NCBI GenBank assembly: GCA_021821425.1
Contig: JAKACL010000112.1
Location: forward strand, 1-8,962
Direction: 5' to 3'
DNA from: Pseudomonadota bacterium
GTDB taxonomy: Bacteria; Pseudomonadota; Gammaproteobacteria; Burkholderiales; Thiobacillaceae
DNA: 8,962 nt
The position numbers were made by a program, and so were the translations under genes. Numbering within the stretch: position 1 is the first letter of the stretch; every line of letters starts with the position of its first letter. Shown piece by piece: positions 7,752 to 8,962 of the stretch. Below the pieces are notes generated by a model. The model was not told where the DNA came from and searched no databases. It was given only the letters and a program-made list of their open reading frames with translations.

Positions 7752-7850
7752 GGACTTCCCCTTCCGTGGTCTTGATGAGGTTCGGAAAATCCATCATGGC
7801 ACTTGTTGCCGACCGCGGCTTCCGCCGCAACCTCGGGACGGGGAAGTCCC
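7752..7850 (-). promoter_or_regulatory. IS1111-type left end: inverted repeat able to mask the transposase ribosome-binding site
   Basis: GGACTTCCCC at the left end (7849-7840, part of the subterminal repeat) is the exact complement of GGGGAAGTCC (7761-7752). The latter contains the transposase Shine-Dalgarno sequence just before the ATG. The 78-base interval holds a smaller hairpin, GCGGC-GGAA-GCCGC on the minus strand (7828-7815). An RNA started outside the element would contain both arms and could hide the ribosome-binding site; one started inside would not. The pairing is seen in the sequence; the regulatory effect is inferred. Confidence 0.5.
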
Positions 7851-7857
7851 TTTCATT

Positions 7858-8757
7858 CCATAGGTGTTCCTGCGGATTCAATTCCGGCGAATATGGCGGC
7901 AAGAACAACAGGCGCAAATGATCGGGTAGCTTGAAATCCTTGCTTTTGTGCCATCCCGCTCCATCGAGCACCATGACCACGTTGTCGTTTGGGTGGCGAC
8001 TGGCGACTTCGTCGATGAAGAGTTGCATGCAGTCCGAGTTGACCTGCGGTAGCACCAGGCTATCAAAGCAGCCATCCTGCGGACTCACCGCGCCATAGGC
8101 ATAGGTGTATTGCTGCGTCGGCATAGCCCGCACCAGCGGCCGATCCGGGCGGCGACACCAGCAGTAGCGCGTACCGCTGATGCGACCGAAGCGGGCTTCG
8201 TCCTGAAACATCAGACGCAATGGCCGGTCATTGCCCCAGCTTATTACGATTTGCTCCAACTCGCCTTGGAGTTTTTTTCCAGTCCTCGCGCGCTGCCGCG
8301 TCGCCTTGCGGATGCTCGGTGTCCGGCGCCAGCTTGCGCCAGCCGTTGCGCGCCAGCATTCGGTAGATGGTCGAGAGCGCGACCGGCCGGCCAAGCATTC
8401 TGCGATTTTATCCTTCAGTGGCGGAACGACGACGACCCCGCCGCGCATCGCTCCTGCAAGCACTTCGTCGAGTATTTGCGCTTCGCGCTCCAGCGTGGCG
8501 TGGGCGCGATTTCGCAACGTGTGCCGAGAGCGAGGCGCTTCCCGTTCGCGGCGCATCACCTTGCAGTGACGGGTACGCAGCTTGCACGTTGCACTCACCG
8601 AGCGACCAATGGCCGCAGCCGTTTGCGCAAGCGATAACCCCAACTCCAATGGCAGCAACACGGCTTGCGCTGCCCTCAATTCATCGGCGGTCTTTGCCGT
8701 CCGCAACAACTCCTGCGCCAATGCCAGTTGATCGGTTCCGCTTGCCTTTCGCGCCAT
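7858..8757 (-). pseudogene. IS630-family transposase, 5' fragment (codons 1-300)
   Basis: This is the N-terminal and central part of a DDE transposase. A helix-turn-helix region lies at about residues 36-65 (LSLAQTAAAIGRSVSA). The catalytic acidic residues are D186 (FQDEARFG), D265 (VLDGAGWH) and E297 (NPQEHLW), so the whole triad lies in this piece. Homology stops exactly at TGG codon 300, where the nested element begins; it resumes at 6352. Between about 8400 and 8278 the reading frame is wrong. The family sequence GRPVALSTIYRMLARNGWRK appears there in another frame, giving a likely one-base loss near 8398-8402 and a compensating extra base in the seven-A run (8278-8272). The interruption and the indels make this a pseudogene. 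Confidence 0.9.
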
Positions 8758-8793
8758 GATCGCAACCCAGTAAAAATCATGGCTATATATTGT

Positions 8794-8809
8794 CGTTTCT
8801 AACGCGAAT
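8794..8809. repeat. IS630 terminal inverted repeat, right
   Basis: CGTTTCTAACGCGAAT is a perfect partner of 6191-6206. It is followed by the TA target duplication (8810-8811) and then directly by the hppA stop codon region. It lies about 37 bases upstream of the transposase start. Confidence 0.9.
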
Positions 8810-8814
8810 TAGAA

Positions 8815-8962
<148 letters not shown>

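Larger units (their letters stand above)
6353..7857 (-). mobile_element. IS110-family (IS1111-type) insertion sequence nested in the IS630 transposase
   Basis: The boundaries come from the break in IS630 coding homology: TGG codon 300 at 7860-7858, resuming with GAT at 6352, uncertain by a base or so. The insert is about 1,505 bp and causes no obvious target duplication, as usual for this family. Short subterminal inverted repeats lie near the ends: AAGGGCTTCCC at 6371-6381 and GGGAAGTCCCTT at 7841-7852, with one extra base in one arm. The transposase reads in the same direction as the host IS630. The 5' non-coding part is short (about 106 bases) and the 3' part long (about 374 bases), which with the subterminal repeats points to the IS1111 group. 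Confidence 0.85.
6191..8809 (-). mobile_element. IS630-family insertion sequence, interrupted by a nested IS110/IS1111-type element
   Basis: Perfect 16-bp terminal inverted repeats bound the element: ATTCGCGTTAGAAACG at 6191-6206 and its complement at 8794-8809. The transposase inside has IS630/Tc1-mariner DDE features. The flanks reconstruct to a CTAG target with TA duplicated, as is usual in this family. The right copy is TA (8810-8811) and the left copy reads CA (TG on the minus strand, 6189-6190) after one substitution. Removing the nested element (6353-7857) leaves about 1,114 bp, normal for an IS630. The transposase is broken by the nested element and by frameshifts, so the copy is unlikely to move by itself. 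Confidence 0.9.

Overview
The window is high-GC proteobacterial DNA, and every gene reads on the minus strand. A Sec-type respiratory formate dehydrogenase operon with fdhE and selA, next to a membrane pyrophosphatase gene (hppA), fits a Betaproteobacterium or a related Gammaproteobacterium. The sequence alone does not fix the genus.

Right to left (the direction of transcription), the layout is as follows. 8962-8815 is the 3' end of hppA (H+-translocating pyrophosphatase). 8809-6191 is an IS630-family element inserted directly after the hppA stop codon. An IS110-family element of the IS1111 type (about 7857-6353) is nested inside it and splits the IS630 transposase in two. 6120-6096 is an intrinsic terminator that probably served hppA before the insertion. 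6077-6031 is a perfect 21-bp inverted repeat. 5942-2871 is fdnG, with an in-frame UGA selenocysteine codon at residue 196 and a SECIS hairpin behind it. 2860-1988 is fdnH, 1947-1330 is fdnI, 1290-376 is fdhE, and 318-1 is the 5' part of selA.

The left 6 kb is one functional unit. FdnG (periplasmic, Tat-exported, Mo/W-bis-MGD and selenocysteine) oxidises formate. FdnH (four [4Fe-4S] clusters and a membrane anchor) carries the electrons. FdnI (di-haem cytochrome b) delivers them to quinone. FdhE is the maturation factor. SelA makes the selenocysteinyl-tRNA needed to read the UGA in fdnG. The enzyme and part of its selenium machinery are therefore encoded together.

The right 2.8 kb records a sequence of transposition events. 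The IS630 entered a CTAG site two bases past the hppA stop, an IS1111-type element then entered the IS630 transposase, and both transposase genes now carry frameshifts. The most interesting non-coding parts are the structured about 344-nt 3' region of the IS1111-type element (candidate seeker/bridge guide RNA), a long-range inverted repeat that could mask its transposase ribosome-binding site, and the unexplained 21-bp perfect hairpin upstream of fdnG.
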